From Methylocella silvestris (GTDB lineage Bacteria; Pseudomonadota; Alphaproteobacteria; Rhizobiales; Beijerinckiaceae), in contig NZ_PDZR01000001.1 of assembly GCF_002891535.1 (NCBI RefSeq), positions 558,001 to 622,000 of the forward strand: a stretch of DNA of 64,000 nucleotides, written 5' to 3'. Below, one piece after another: positions 20,164-28,724 of this stretch. Position numbers and translations under genes: made by a program. The notes below the pieces were generated by a model that searched no databases, was not told the DNA's origin, and saw only the letters and a list, made by a program, of their open reading frames with translations. Every line of letters begins with the position of its first letter. Position 1 is the stretch's first letter.

Positions 20164-20826
20164 ATGGCTGAACCCGCTTTGAAGGACAGGCTAAATGACG
20201 CGCTTTCCGCCGCGCGGTCGGTCATCGGGGTTCTCGCGGGCTGCGCCGCGTTGGCTCTGTTCGTCTCCGAGTTCGGCGCGATCCAGACCGCCACGGAAAA
20301 ATTTCTCTCCCATGCCGGCGCGATGACGAAGCTTTCGGTCGCCGGCTTCGAGGTCGAGCTCGATCAGAAAACAGTGTCGACGGCGCTCGCTTCAGTGATG
20401 GATCAGCTCGACTCGCAGCGTCTGTCGGGGCCCGCCACGGAGATGATCGCCGAACTCGGACCGGCGGAATTCGCAAGATTGATGGACATTGGCCGTTTGG
20501 GCCCCGTTTGCGAATATGACGGGGCCTCGGCGCAGATGCGCGCCGATGTCGCGATCGACTATCTGCTCAAGGAAAAGGAACTCGCCCGACTCGTCGCAAA
20601 TCCGGATCGGCTTACCCGCGTCACGGCCGAATCCCGGCAAAAGGCGGAGGCCGGCGCAAGCGATCCGCACGGCGCCGCCACATTCTGCTATAGCCTCGAG
20701 CTGACCGGCCTTGGCCATGACGTCAGGACCGCGCTGGTGCAGACCTTCAAGTTCGCGTTCAAACCATCGGGTAACGCGCCGCGGCCAAAACCCGCCGCAA
20801 GACCCGATGCCGTCGCCGGGCTTTAG
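20164..20826 (+). CDS. Hypothetical protein with one N-terminal membrane segment
   Basis: I do not recognise this 220-residue protein. A perfect AGGAGG lies 5 nt before the ATG at 20164, so translation looks strong. A hydrophobic segment at about residues 19-35 (VIGVLAGCAALALFVSE) is followed by a mixed-charge soluble region and a Pro/Lys/Ala-rich C-terminus. With few positives before the segment and K/R-rich sequence after it, topology is uncertain. It sits between trmL and hemF. It may be co-transcribed with trmL, 43 nt upstream. The predicted soluble part may be a small helical domain (DGASAQMRADVAIDYLLKEKELARLV). Confidence 0.75.
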   Translation: MAEPALKDRLNDALSAARSVIGVLAGCAALALFVSEFGAIQTATEKFLSHAGAMTKLSVAGFEVELDQKTVSTALASVMDQLDSQRLSGPATEMIAELGPAEFARLMDIGRLGPVCEYDGASAQMRADVAIDYLLKEKELARLVANPDRLTRVTAESRQKAEAGASDPHGAATFCYSLELTGLGHDVRTALVQTFKFAFKPSGNAPRPKPAARPDAVAGL

Positions 20827-20887
20827 AAGGCGTCGCGGTCGGCTCGATCGATGGATTTTGGTCGAATTCCTTGCGTGCGGAGCGATT

Positions 20888-20920
20888 TTATCGACCGATG
20901 GACTTCCATTCGGTCGATAA
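20888..20920. repeat. Inverted repeat between the unknown gene and hemF
   Basis: TTATCGACCGA (20888-20898) is matched by TCGGTCGATAA (20910-20920), and the symmetry continues inward as TGGA/TCCA with a one-base bulge. No T-run follows. It could be an operator of hemF, a transcript-end hairpin for the upstream gene, or both. Confidence 0.6.
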
Positions 20921-21084
20921 CCGCGTTCTAAAGCGCCGCCGCTGGAAACTGCGCGCGGATTGATCCGCCGCATTCTGGCCGGGCCGCAATCGTTTATTAT
21001 GGCTGCTGTTGCGGTGGTCGTTCGCCCGACAGGGCCGGCAAGGGGCGGCCAAGGGATCGAATATCGCCGCAAGGAGACCGTGTA

Positions 21085-21981
21085 ATGATTGAATCGACGA
21101 TCAGCGAGCGGCGCGGGACCGAGGCGCGCGCTTGGTTCGAATCATTGCAGCAGCAAATCATAAAAGCTTTCGAAAGCCTCGAAGATGACGCCGCCGGGCC
21201 CTTTGCGCGGCCGGATATGGCGCCAGGTCGCTTCACGCAGACGCCGTGGCAAAAGGAAACGGGTGGCGGCGGTCTGATGGCCGTCCTCAAGGGCCGCGTC
21301 TTCGAGAAGATGGCCGTCCATACCTCGACGGTGTTCGGCGCTTTTGCGCCGGAATATGCCGCGCAGATCCCGGGCGCCGAGGTCGATTCGCGCTATTGGG
21401 CCTCGGGCGTGTCGCTCATCGCCCATCCGTGGAATCCCAACGTGCCCTGCGTTCACATGAACACGCGCTTCGTGGAGACGAGTAAGGCCTGGTTCGGCGG
21501 CGGCGCGGATCTGACCCCTGTGCTCGACCGCCGCCGCACGCAGACCGATCCGGATACGGTTGATTTTCACGCCGCCATGGCCGGCGCCTGCGCGGGCTTC
21601 GAGCCGGTCGCTGACTATCCGCGGTTCAAGGCCTGGTGCGACGAGTACTTCTTTTCGAAGCACAGGAATGAGCCGCGTGGAGTTGGCGGGATTTTTTACG
21701 ATTATCTGGAATGTCCGCCGGACGATGCGGAGATCTTCAACAAGAACTTTGCCTTCACAAAGGCGGTCGGCCTCGCCTTTGCGGACATCTATCCGAAGCT
21801 GGCGCGGCGCAATTTCGATTTGTCTTTCACGGAGGCCGATCGTCACGAGCAGCTGGTCCGCCGCGGCCGCTACGTTGAATTCAACCTGCTTTATGATCGT
21901 GGCACCGTGTTCGGCCTCAAGACCGGCGGCAATGTCGAGGCGATTTTATCCTCGCTGCCGCCTATGGCCGAATGGCCATGA
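21085..21981 (+). CDS. hemF: Coproporphyrinogen III oxidase, oxygen-dependent
   Basis: The 298-residue protein matches Hem[53 protein letters not shown] and the C-terminal [33 protein letters not shown]. It decarboxylates two propionates of coproporphyrinogen III to give protoporphyrinogen IX, using O2, in the cytosol. The start at 21085 has AAGGAG about 7 nt upstream. Its closeness to petABC and trmL is common in Rhizobiales and fits heme supply to the bc1 complex. A hairpin with a T-rich tail follows about 100 nt downstream. Confidence 0.96.
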   Translation: MIESTISERRGTEARAWFESLQQQIIKAFESLEDDAAGPFARPDMAPGRFTQTPWQKETGGGGLMAVLKGRVFEKMAVHTSTVFGAFAPEYAAQIPGAEVDSRYWASGVSLIAHPWNPNVPCVHMNTRFVETSKAWFGGGADLTPVLDRRRTQTDPDTVDFHAAMAGACAGFEPVADYPRFKAWCDEYFFSKHRNEPRGVGGIFYDYLECPPDDAEIFNKNFAFTKAVGLAFADIYPKLARRNFDLSFTEADRHEQLVRRGRYVEFNLLYDRGTVFGLKTGGNVEAILSSLPPMAEWP

Positions 21982-22082
21982 GAGCGCTCCGGCGTTGATC
22001 GCAAGCCGCCGCGCTTGACGCCGCAGGCTTTGACGAGTTTGGTCCGCGCGACCATCCGGGGCGACAGCCCCGCGCGAGGGCC

Positions 22083-22126
22083 GGCGGATGCGGTGGGTAG
22101 GCTCCGCCGCATCCGCCTCCTTCTTT
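22083..22126 (+). terminator. Probable terminator of hemF
   Basis: GGCGGATGCGG (22083-22093) pairs perfectly with CCGCATCCGCC (22107-22117) and is followed by TCCTTCTTT. It lies about 100 nt after the hemF stop and before the YodC-like gene. Confidence 0.65.
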
Positions 22127-22160
22127 GATGGCGGAACCCTCGCGCCGATGATGGCCGCGC

Positions 22161-22439
22161 ATGGAGACTGAAGTGACTGACATTGAAAAAGACGACGCCG
22201 GCATCGCGCCAGGCGATATTGTTCAGCTGAAGTCTTACGGACCGCCGATGACGGTGGTCTCGCTCGACAACGACGGCGTCAACGCCATCTGGTACGATGA
22301 GGTCGACGGCGACGTGAAAACGCGTTTCCTGCCTCTGATCGCGCTGGAGAAGATCTTCATCGTCGATGAGGACGATGAAGACGACGAGGACGACGACGAA
22401 CGGGACCGCAAGCCGCGCGGCAAGAAGAAGCATCGCTGA
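22161..22439 (+). CDS. YodC-like small protein (DUF2158)
   Basis: The 92-residue protein has the DUF2158 core IAPGDIVQLKSYGPPMTVVSLDNDGVNAIWYDEVDGDVKTRFLPLIALEKI, a small beta-barrel-like domain of unknown function. An acidic run (DEDDEDDEDDDE, about residues 69-80) and a basic tail (KPRGKKKHR) follow. The charged tail is an addition to the usual 60-70-residue proteins and suggests contact with nucleic acid or a basic partner, by inference. The ATG at 22161 lies about 45 nt after a hairpin that probably ends hemF transcription, so it likely has its own promoter. It ends 6 nt from the end of the convergent phosphopantetheinyl transferase gene. Confidence 0.75.
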   Translation: METEVTDIEKDDAGIAPGDIVQLKSYGPPMTVVSLDNDGVNAIWYDEVDGDVKTRFLPLIALEKIFIVDEDDEDDEDDDERDRKPRGKKKHR

Positions 22440-22445
22440 TAAGAA

Positions 22446-23147
22446 CTAGGCCAGCGCGACGGTCGCCACATAAGAATCCGGCGCCGCGACGGGCTCGATC
22501 TGCACATTGGCGAGCGCCGGCGAAAAACTCCCGGCGCGTGGCTGGATCGCCGCCGGGCCGGGCGAAAGCCTCACCTCGAAATCCTTGAGCGAGGCGGCGA
22601 CGCCTATGCCGAGCGCTTTGAGGACGGCCTCCTTGGCCGTCCAGATCCGGTAGAAGGCCTCAAGCCGGGCCGCGCCCTCCTTCGAGGCAATGAGGCGATA
22701 TTCGCTCTCGCAGAAAAATATTCGGGCCAGCTCGGCTTCGTCGAGATTGTCACGCATCAGCTCGATGTCGACGCCGATTATCCGCTCGGCTGAGAGGCCG
22801 ATCAGCGCGAGCTCGCCCGAATGCGAGACGTTGAAATGAAGGTCTGGCCGCGCGGCGAGGAGCGGCTTGCCGAAGGGCCCAAGCGAGAACGCAAGTTTTT
22901 CCGGAGCGATTCCTGCGGCCTCGCCGACGATGAGACGCAGGGCCGCGCGTGAGAGCACGGCGCGGGCCCGGTCCTCCAGGCGATAGAACCTGTCAGCGCG
23001 CGCAATTTCGTCAAAACTCAGGAGCGATTCGGCCGTGGCGATGCGCTCCGGATCGGGCGCGGCCTCAACCAGCCAGAGTTTTGCGGCGGGATCTGAAATC
23101 GCCGCCCGTCGGGCGGCTCCGGATCGAATCCATTGCGCGATGGTCAT
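22446..23147 (-). CDS. 4'-phosphopantetheinyl transferase (Sfp/AcpT type)
   Basis: The 233-residue protein has the Sfp-type motifs FNVSHSGELALIGLS, GVDIELM (Mg-binding Asp/Glu) and FYRIWTAKEAVLKALGIGV. The length fits the larger two-lobed Sfp/Gsp class rather than the 120-residue AcpS. It moves the phosphopantetheine arm from CoA to carrier proteins. No polyketide, peptide-synthetase or siderophore genes are in the window, so its carrier-protein targets are unknown. The ATG at 23147 gives MTIAQWIRSGAARR, with no alternative start near the motifs. It is divergent from pyrD. Confidence 0.88.
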   Translation of the reverse strand: MTIAQWIRSGAARRAAISDPAAKLWLVEAAPDPERIATAESLLSFDEIARADRFYRLEDRARAVLSRAALRLIVGEAAGIAPEKLAFSLGPFGKPLLAARPDLHFNVSHSGELALIGLSAERIIGVDIELMRDNLDEAELARIFFCESEYRLIASKEGAARLEAFYRIWTAKEAVLKALGIGVAASLKDFEVRLSPGPAAIQPRAGSFSPALANVQIEPVAAPDSYVATVALA

Positions 23148-23251
23148 AATCGGTCGGTCGCGAATCCTTTACGCTTTGGCAAGCTCCGAATAGAGCATGA
23201 TGCCGAGAAGCGCTGCCGAAAAGCGCTTCCCCCCAGCAAGGAGTTTTGGCC

Positions 23252-24379
23252 ATGGCGCCCGCGCTCAACCGGCTGATCGCCTGGATCGGCGCGGCGGCGA
23301 CGCCGGTCCTGCGGCAATTGGATGCCGAGACCGCGCATCGGCTGACGATCAGGGCTTTGGCGCTGTATCCCGCGGGAGGCGCCGTGGCGCCCGATGATCC
23401 GCGTCTCGCCGTCAGGGCGTTCGGCCTCAACTTTCCAAATCCGATCGGTCTTGCCGCGGGTTTTGACAAAAACGCCGAGGCGGCCGACGCGATTCTGGCG
23501 CTTGGCTTTGGCTTTGCCGAAGTCGGCACGATCACCCCGCTGCCGCAGCCAGGAAACGCGCGGCCTCGCCTGTTCCGGCTGACGGCGGATGAAGCTGTCA
23601 TCAACCGGTTCGGCTTCAACAGCGAAGGCGCCGCTGCCGTGCTGGCGCGCCTCGCCAGGCGCGGCGCTGGCCGGCCCGGCGTTCTTGGCGTCAACATCGG
23701 CGCCAACAAGGACTCGGCGGACCGGACGGCGGATTACGTACAGGCGATTGCGCAACTCGCGGCCTCCGCCGATTATCTCACCGTCAATATTTCGTCGCCG
23801 AACACGCCGGGCCTGCGCGATCTCCAGCGCTCCGCGGCGCTCGACGATCTGCTGGCGCGAATCCTCGCCGCGCGCGATGGCATGATCGAGGCCTGCGGCC
23901 GCAAGCCGGTGCTTTTGAAGATTGCGCCGGACCTTACGCTCGACGAACTCGACGCGATCGTCGCCTGCGGGAGGCGGCGCGCCATCGACGGGCTGATTGT
24001 GGCGAATACGACGTTGTCGCGGCCAGCTGGTCTGCGCGAGGCCGATCTGGCGAAGCAGCAGGGCGGCCTCTCGGGCCGTCCGCTGTTCGATCTGTCGACG
24101 CAGATGCTGGCGGCGGCCTTCCTGCGCGTTGAGGGCGCATTTCCGCTCATCGGCGCCGGCGGCGTCGACAGCGCCGAGCGCGCCTTCGCCAAGATCGAGG
24201 CGGGGGCGAGCCTCGTGCAGCTCTATTCGGCGCTCGTCTTCAAGGGGCCCGGCCTTCCAGCCGCGATCAAGCGCGGATTGATCGCGACGCTGGAACGTCG
24301 CGGTCTGCCCGCTCTTTCGGGCGCGATCGGATGCAGGGCCAAGGATTTCGCCGTGGGAACGGCGCCGCCAGTCTCCTAA
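23252..24379 (+). CDS. pyrD: Dihydroorotate dehydrogenase (quinone), class 2
   Basis: The protein has 375 residues with the N-terminal membrane-associating helix ([36 protein letters not shown]) typical of class 2 enzymes. FMN-barrel motifs include [36 protein letters not shown] and [16 protein letters not shown], whose Ser is the catalytic base. It oxidises dihydroorotate to orotate and passes electrons to ubiquinone. I use the ATG at 23252, with AAGGAG 8 nt upstream. A TTG two codons earlier is less likely. It ends 13 nt before the end of the next, convergent gene. Confidence 0.95.
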   Translation: MAPALNRLIAWIGAAATPVLRQLDAETAHRLTIRALALYPAGGAVAPDDPRLAVRAFGLNFPNPIGLAAGFDKNAEAADAILALGFGFAEVGTITPLPQPGNARPRLFRLTADEAVINRFGFNSEGAAAVLARLARRGAGRPGVLGVNIGANKDSADRTADYVQAIAQLAASADYLTVNISSPNTPGLRDLQRSAALDDLLARILAARDGMIEACGRKPVLLKIAPDLTLDELDAIVACGRRRAIDGLIVANTTLSRPAGLREADLAKQQGGLSGRPLFDLSTQMLAAAFLRVEGAFPLIGAGGVDSAERAFAKIEAGASLVQLYSALVFKGPGLPAAIKRGLIATLERRGLPALSGAIGCRAKDFAVGTAPPVS

Positions 24380-24392
24380 GACGCAAACGCTC

Positions 24393-24749
24393 TTATTTAC
24401 CGCGCATGTTGAGAAGGCGGAGCACGAGCCAGATCGGCACCACGACCGCCGCGCCGACCAGCACATAATTGATCACTTCGCGGATGGCGTCGAAGCCAAG
24501 CCGCGAAATCCGGTTGAAGAGGTCGGTCAGTCCCCGCAAAACGTCAGCCGGCCTGATGTCGAGCCACATGAACAGGGCGCCGACAATGAGCGACACGAAG
24601 AACAGCCGCATCGCGACATTCGCCGGCGAGCCGCCGAGGAATCGCGTCAGCGGCGTGTGCGCATCCGGCGCGAGGGGGCCGCGCGTATCAGTCCAGCCGG
24701 GCGGCGCCGGCGGCGGAGAGGGCGGAGATTCGCTGCTTCGGTCGGTCAT
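24393..24749 (-). CDS. Small membrane protein (DUF6460-like)
   Basis: The 118-residue protein has a proline-rich N-terminus (SPPSPPPAPPGWTDTRGPLAPD). A domain with two membrane segments follows: ANVAMRLFFVSLIVGALFMWL and VLVGAAVVVPIWLVLRLL. The linker ADVLRGLTDLFNRISRLGFDAI resembles an amphipathic helix. The domain pattern recalls DUF6460 proteins of Rhizobiales, which have no assigned function. The ATG at 24749 has AGGA upstream. The frame continues to 24881 without a better site. It is divergent from gpmA and convergent with pyrD. Confidence 0.72.
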   Translation of the reverse strand: MTDRSSESPPSPPPAPPGWTDTRGPLAPDAHTPLTRFLGGSPANVAMRLFFVSLIVGALFMWLDIRPADVLRGLTDLFNRISRLGFDAIREVINYVLVGAAVVVPIWLVLRLLNMRGK

Positions 24750-24874
24750 CTTGATCCTGTCCTGAGGCCGGCGCGATTCTGCGCTTTTTTCGCCCATTCC
24801 GCAAAATTGGGCAGGGCGCGCGGCGCGGCTCCAATCGTCAATATATAGGCGCGAAAACTCTTTCGTTTTCCGAG

Positions 24875-24922
24875 GCGCCAAATTCGCTTAAAAAAATTTG
24901 GCGCAGACTAAGCTCAGCTTAG
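24875..24922. promoter_or_regulatory. Two adjacent palindromes upstream of gpmA
   Basis: GCGCCAAATT (24875-24884) and AATTTGGCGC (24895-24904) form a perfect 10-bp inverted repeat with a 10-nt spacer rich in A. Directly after it, CTAAGCT-c-AGCTTAG (24908-24922) is a perfect 7-bp palindrome with a 1-nt centre. They lie 56 nt before gpmA, between two divergent genes. They are likely operators, with no known matching regulator. Confidence 0.5.
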
Positions 24923-24977
24923 CTCAGCGCCGAAGCTGCGGCGGCTTCGACTAGCGCCCATTATTCAAGGAAGAGAC

Positions 24978-25598
24978 ATGGATCGCCTTCTCGTGCTCGT
25001 GCGTCATGGCCAAAGCGAATGGAATTTGCAGAATCTGTTCACCGGCTGGAAAGATCCCGATCTGACGGACCTCGGCGTCTCCGAGGCCAAAGCGGCCGGG
25101 CGCGCCCTGAAGACGGCCGGCGTCGGCTTCGATCTCGGCTTCACCTCGGATCTGTTGCGGGCGCAGCGCACGATGGGGCTGCTGCTCGGGGAATTCGGCC
25201 AGCCCGATCTGCCGATCACCAAAAACGTCTCGCTCAACGAGCGCGACTATGGCGATCTCTCCGGCCTGAACAAGGCCGAGGCAGCCAAGCAATGGGGCGA
25301 CGAGCAGGTGCATATCTGGCGGCGGTCCTATGACGTGCCCCCGCCCGGCGGCGAAAGCCTCAAAGATACCGTCGCGCGCGTGCTGCCCTATTATTGTCAG
25401 GAGATCCTGCCGGCGGTGCTGAACGGCAAGCGGACCCTTGTGACGGCGCATGGCAATTCGCTGCGCGCCCTGATCATGGTGCTCGATAAATTGACGCCGA
25501 AAACGATTCCCGGGATGGAGCTCGCGACGGGCGTGCCCATCGTCTACCGGCTGAAGGCGGATTCGACCGTCGAGAGCAAGCAGGTGCTTGAGCCTTAA
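24978..25598 (+). CDS. gpmA: 2,3-bisphosphoglycerate-dependent phosphoglycerate mutase
   Basis: The 206-residue protein has the histidine-phosphatase motif RHGQSEWN (9-16, phospho-accepting His10), [14 protein letters not shown] with the acid Glu, GESLKDT and [13 protein letters not shown] with the second catalytic His. It interconverts 3- and 2-phosphoglycerate. It is about 40 residues shorter than the enterobacterial enzyme, which is the usual alphaproteobacterial form. It has an AGGAAGAG-like site upstream (AAGGAAGAGACATG). alkB follows 9 nt after its stop, so gpmA heads a likely four-gene operon. Confidence 0.94.
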   Translation: MDRLLVLVRHGQSEWNLQNLFTGWKDPDLTDLGVSEAKAAGRALKTAGVGFDLGFTSDLLRAQRTMGLLLGEFGQPDLPITKNVSLNERDYGDLSGLNKAEAAKQWGDEQVHIWRRSYDVPPPGGESLKDTVARVLPYYCQEILPAVLNGKRTLVTAHGNSLRALIMVLDKLTPKTIPGMELATGVPIVYRLKADSTVESKQVLEP

Positions 25599-25607
25599 GC
25601 GGAGCGG

Positions 25608-26258
25608 ATGACGGAACAACTTTTCGCAACGCTTGAGCCGTCCGTCGAACTGGCGCCCGGCCTCGTTCTGGCGCGCGGCTTTTTCGACGGGACAACGCAG
25701 CGGCTCCTCGCCGATGCGATCGCCGCGCTCGTGTCCGTCTCGCCCTGGTATCGGCCGCGCATGCCGCGTAGCGGAAAGCCGTTTTCGGTCGAGATGACCA
25801 ATTGCGGGACGCTCGGATGGGTCTCGGACATTGGCGGCTATCGCTATCAGCCGCTCCATCCGGTGACAGGCGAGCCTTGGCGGCCGATCCCCGCGCTCGC
25901 TCTGCGCGCCTGGAGCGCGTTTTCCGCCTATCCGGCGCCGCCGCAGGCCTGCCTCGTCAATTATTATGGCGCGGAGGCGCGGATGGGGCTGCATCAGGAC
26001 GCGGATGAAGGAGATTTTTCCGCGCCCGTCGTCTCGATCTCGCTCGGCGATGAGGCCCTGTTCCGTTACGGCGGGCAGAACCGCAGCGATCCGACCAAAA
26101 GCGTGCGGCTCTGCTCAGGCGACGTCATCGTGCTCGGCGGCCCGTCGCGGCGCGCCTTTCACGGCGTCGACCGGATTTTTCCGCGAACGTCGGCGTTGCT
26201 GCAGGGCGGCGGCCGGATCAATTTGACCTTGCGGCGCGTGACCGGACGGGGGCAGTAA
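25608..26258 (+). CDS. alkB: Alpha-ketoglutarate-dependent dioxygenase AlkB
   Basis: The 216-residue protein carries the Fe(II)/2-oxoglutarate oxygenase core. The iron ligands are in HQDAD and the distal His in AFHGVDR, and RINLTLRR matches the RxNxTxR 2-oxoglutarate and substrate signature. CLVNYY matches the NxY region. It removes alkyl groups from N1-methyladenine and N3-methylcytosine in DNA or RNA by oxidation. The start at 25608 is 9 nt after gpmA. Its place between a glycolytic gene and an amidase gene is unusual, since alkB often sits with ada. Single-stranded methyl damage is plausible in a C1-metabolising organism, but that is inference. Confidence 0.92.
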   Translation: MTEQLFATLEPSVELAPGLVLARGFFDGTTQRLLADAIAALVSVSPWYRPRMPRSGKPFSVEMTNCGTLGWVSDIGGYRYQPLHPVTGEPWRPIPALALRAWSAFSAYPAPPQACLVNYYGAEARMGLHQDADEGDFSAPVVSISLGDEALFRYGGQNRSDPTKSVRLCSGDVIVLGGPSRRAFHGVDRIFPRTSALLQGGGRINLTLRRVTGRGQ

Positions 26259-26304
26259 GGGGGTGAAGTCCGGCGCTCAGCGCTCTCGCCCTGAAGGACC
26301 CGCG

Positions 26305-27132
26305 ATGAAAGTCTCGCTTATCCAGATGAATTCGGTCGCCGACAAGGGCGCCAATATCGCCGAGGCCGAACGGCTGATTGAACGGGCGGTCGCCGAGGAA
26401 CGTCCGGACTGGATCAGCCTGCCGGAATGTTTCGATTTTCTCGGCGGCTCCCGCGCGGAAAAATTCGCCGCCGCTGAGGCCTTGCCCGGCGGGCCGGCCT
26501 ATAGCGCCATGCAGGCGCTGGCGCGCAAGCACGCGGTTTTCATCCACGCTGGCTCGATCCTCGAAAAGCCTGACGAAGGCGAACGCATCCACAACACGAC
26601 GGTGGCCTTCGACCGTACGGGCGCCGAGATCGCGCGCTATCGCAAGATCCATATGTTCGACGTCACGACGCCGGACGGCGCGCGCTATCATGAAAGCAAT
26701 TCCTTCGCGCCGGGCCGGGCCGTCGTGACCTATCCGTGCGAAGGCGTCATCGTCGGCTGCGCGATCTGTTACGATTTGCGCTTTCCGGCGCTGTTTCAGG
26801 AGCTTGCCGCACGCGGCGCGCAGTTGATCGCGCTGCCGGCAGCCTTTACGCAGCAGACTGGCAAGGATCATTGGGAGGTGCTCTGCCGCGCACGGGCGAT
26901 CGAGACGCAGACCTTTTTCTGCGCCCCGGCGCAGACCGGCGTCCACATTGTAGGCAATGAAAAACGCCTGACCTACGGCCATTCGCTGGTCGTCGATCCC
27001 TGGGGCCATGTCATCGCCAAGGCGTCCGACGGGGTAGGGGTTGTCTCGACCCGCCTCGATCTCGCGCTGGTTGAAAAAGTGCGGGCGCAGATCCCGGTGG
27101 CGAGCCACAGGGTCGAATTCGCCGCGGCGTGA
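26305..27132 (+). CDS. Carbon-nitrogen hydrolase (Nit1/Nit2-like amidase)
   Basis: The 275-residue nitrilase-superfamily protein has the catalytic triad in ISLPECFDF (Glu), RYRKIHMFD (Lys) and GCAICYDLRFP (Cys). RYHESNSFAPG and the C-terminal GHSLVVDPWGHVIA resemble Nit1/Nit2 enzymes. Members of this branch hydrolyse deaminated glutathione or omega-amides such as alpha-ketoglutaramate. The exact substrate is not decided by sequence. I use the ATG at 26305 (MKVSLIQMNS) with AAGGA before it. The frame starts earlier at 26263 but without conserved residues. It ends 4 nt before the peptide-binding protein gene. Confidence 0.88.
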   Translation: MKVSLIQMNSVADKGANIAEAERLIERAVAEERPDWISLPECFDFLGGSRAEKFAAAEALPGGPAYSAMQALARKHAVFIHAGSILEKPDEGERIHNTTVAFDRTGAEIARYRKIHMFDVTTPDGARYHESNSFAPGRAVVTYPCEGVIVGCAICYDLRFPALFQELAARGAQLIALPAAFTQQTGKDHWEVLCRARAIETQTFFCAPAQTGVHIVGNEKRLTYGHSLVVDPWGHVIAKASDGVGVVSTRLDLALVEKVRAQIPVASHRVEFAAA

Positions 27133-27136
27133 GGCG

Positions 27137-28723
27137 ATGACCCTTCCGGTGCGGCTCTCCTGTGCGCTGGCGCTTTGTCTTGCTCTCGTCCAGCCCGCTT
27201 TTGCCGAGATGGTCTGGCGGCGCGGCGCGCTCGGCGACCCCGGCTCGCTCGATCCGCACAAGGCGACGACGCTGATCGAAAGCAATGTGCTCGGCGAGCT
27301 TTTCGAGGGGCTGCTTTCGCGCGACGCCGCGGGCGCGCTCATTCCGGGCGTCGCGGAAAGCTGGCGCGTCGAGCCTGACGGGCGCGTCTATAAATTCAGG
27401 CTGCGTGAGGACGCCAAATGGTCGAACGGCGATCCGGTCACGGCGGACGATTTCGTGTTCGCCTTCCGCCGCCTGATGGATCCGAAAACCGGGGCGCCCT
27501 ACGCCAATATTCTCTACACGCTGAAGAATGGCGAAAAGGTCAATTCGGGCGCCTTGCCTCCGGAGGCGCTGGGCGCCCGCGCCGTGAGCGAGCGCGAGCT
27601 TGAGCTGACCCTCGAGCAGCCGGCGCCCTATTTTCTGGAGCAGCTGGCGCATTTCACGGCGAAGCCGCTGCACCGCAAGTCCATCGAGGCGTTCAGCTCC
27701 GATTTCGCCCATCCCGAGCATGTCGTCGCCAACGGTCCGTTTCGGCTCAAAAAATTCATTCCCAATGATGCGATCGTGCTGGAGAAAAACCCCCGCTTTT
27801 GGGACGCCGCCAAAATTGCGCTCGATCGCGAGATCTTCATTCCGCTCGAGGATCGCTCGGCGGCGCTGCGTCGCTTCATGGCCGGCGAGATCGATTCCTA
27901 TGATGAAGTCCCGGTCGAGGAGATCGGCTTCGTGCGCAAAAACCTGCCCGACGCGCTGCATCTCTCGCCGAGCCTTGGCGGCTATTATTACGCGCTCGAT
28001 ACGCGCCGCCCGCCCTTCGACGACGTAAGAGTGCGCCAGGCGCTTTCCATGGCGGTCGATCGGGAGTTTTTGGCCGAAAAGATCTGGGGCGGCTCGATGG
28101 CGCCGGGATACAGCTTCGTTCCGCCCGGCATCGCCAGCTATGGCGCTCCCGCCGAAGTCGCGTGGAAGGATTTGAGCCTTGCCGAGCGGCAGGAGCAGGC
28201 GCGCCGTCTGCTCAAGGAAGCGGGGTTCGGGGAGGGCGGCAAAACGCTCGAGGTCGAGATCCGCTTCAATAATTCAGGCAGCCACCGCACGACCGCGGTC
28301 GCCATCGCCGATATGTGGATGAGGATCGGGGTGAAGGCGAGCCTGATCGGCACGGACGCCTCCACCCACTATGCGCTCTTGCGCGAGAAGCCGCCGTTCG
28401 ACGCCGCGCGGATGAGCTGGTACGCCGATTATCCCGATGCGCAGAATTTTCTGTTTCTTGGCGAAAGCGCCAACAAGGGTTTGAATACGCCGAGCTTTTC
28501 CAGCCCCGAGTTCGATGCGCTGATGCAGCGGGCGGCGCAGGAGCAAAATCCCGATGCGCGCAAAACGCTGCTTCACGAGGCCGAAGCGCTGCTCCTCAAA
28601 GAGCAGCCCTTTATCGTTTTGATGAACTATCGCTCGAGCCACCTCGTCTCGCCGAAGCTCAAGGGCCTTGAGCCGAATGCGCTCGACATTCATCCCGGAC
28701 GCTATGTGTCGATCGCCCCGTAA
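27137..28723 (+). CDS. Peptide ABC transporter substrate-binding protein (OppA-like)
   Basis: The 528-residue periplasmic protein has a signal peptide of about 23 residues (LSCALALCLALVQPAFA). The SBP family 5 signature follows (VAESWRVEPDGRVYKFRLREDAKWSNGDPVTADDFVFAFRRLMDP), with closing motifs VRQALSMAVDREF and ADYPDAQNFLFL. It resembles OppA/MppA and should bind oligopeptides or murein peptides. It follows the amidase gene by 4 nt, so the two are probably translated from one message. No permease or ATPase genes are adjacent. It ends 1 nt before the end of the convergent adenosyltransferase gene. Confidence 0.92.
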   Translation: MTLPVRLSCALALCLALVQPAFAEMVWRRGALGDPGSLDPHKATTLIESNVLGELFEGLLSRDAAGALIPGVAESWRVEPDGRVYKFRLREDAKWSNGDPVTADDFVFAFRRLMDPKTGAPYANILYTLKNGEKVNSGALPPEALGARAVSERELELTLEQPAPYFLEQLAHFTAKPLHRKSIEAFSSDFAHPEHVVANGPFRLKKFIPNDAIVLEKNPRFWDAAKIALDREIFIPLEDRSAALRRFMAGEIDSYDEVPVEEIGFVRKNLPDALHLSPSLGGYYYALDTRRPPFDDVRVRQALSMAVDREFLAEKIWGGSMAPGYSFVPPGIASYGAPAEVAWKDLSLAERQEQARRLLKEAGFGEGGKTLEVEIRFNNSGSHRTTAVAIADMWMRIGVKASLIGTDASTHYALLREKPPFDAARMSWYADYPDAQNFLFLGESANKGLNTPSFSSPEFDALMQRAAQEQNPDARKTLLHEAEALLLKEQPFIVLMNYRSSHLVSPKLKGLEPNALDIHPGRYVSIAP

Positions 28724-28724
28724 C

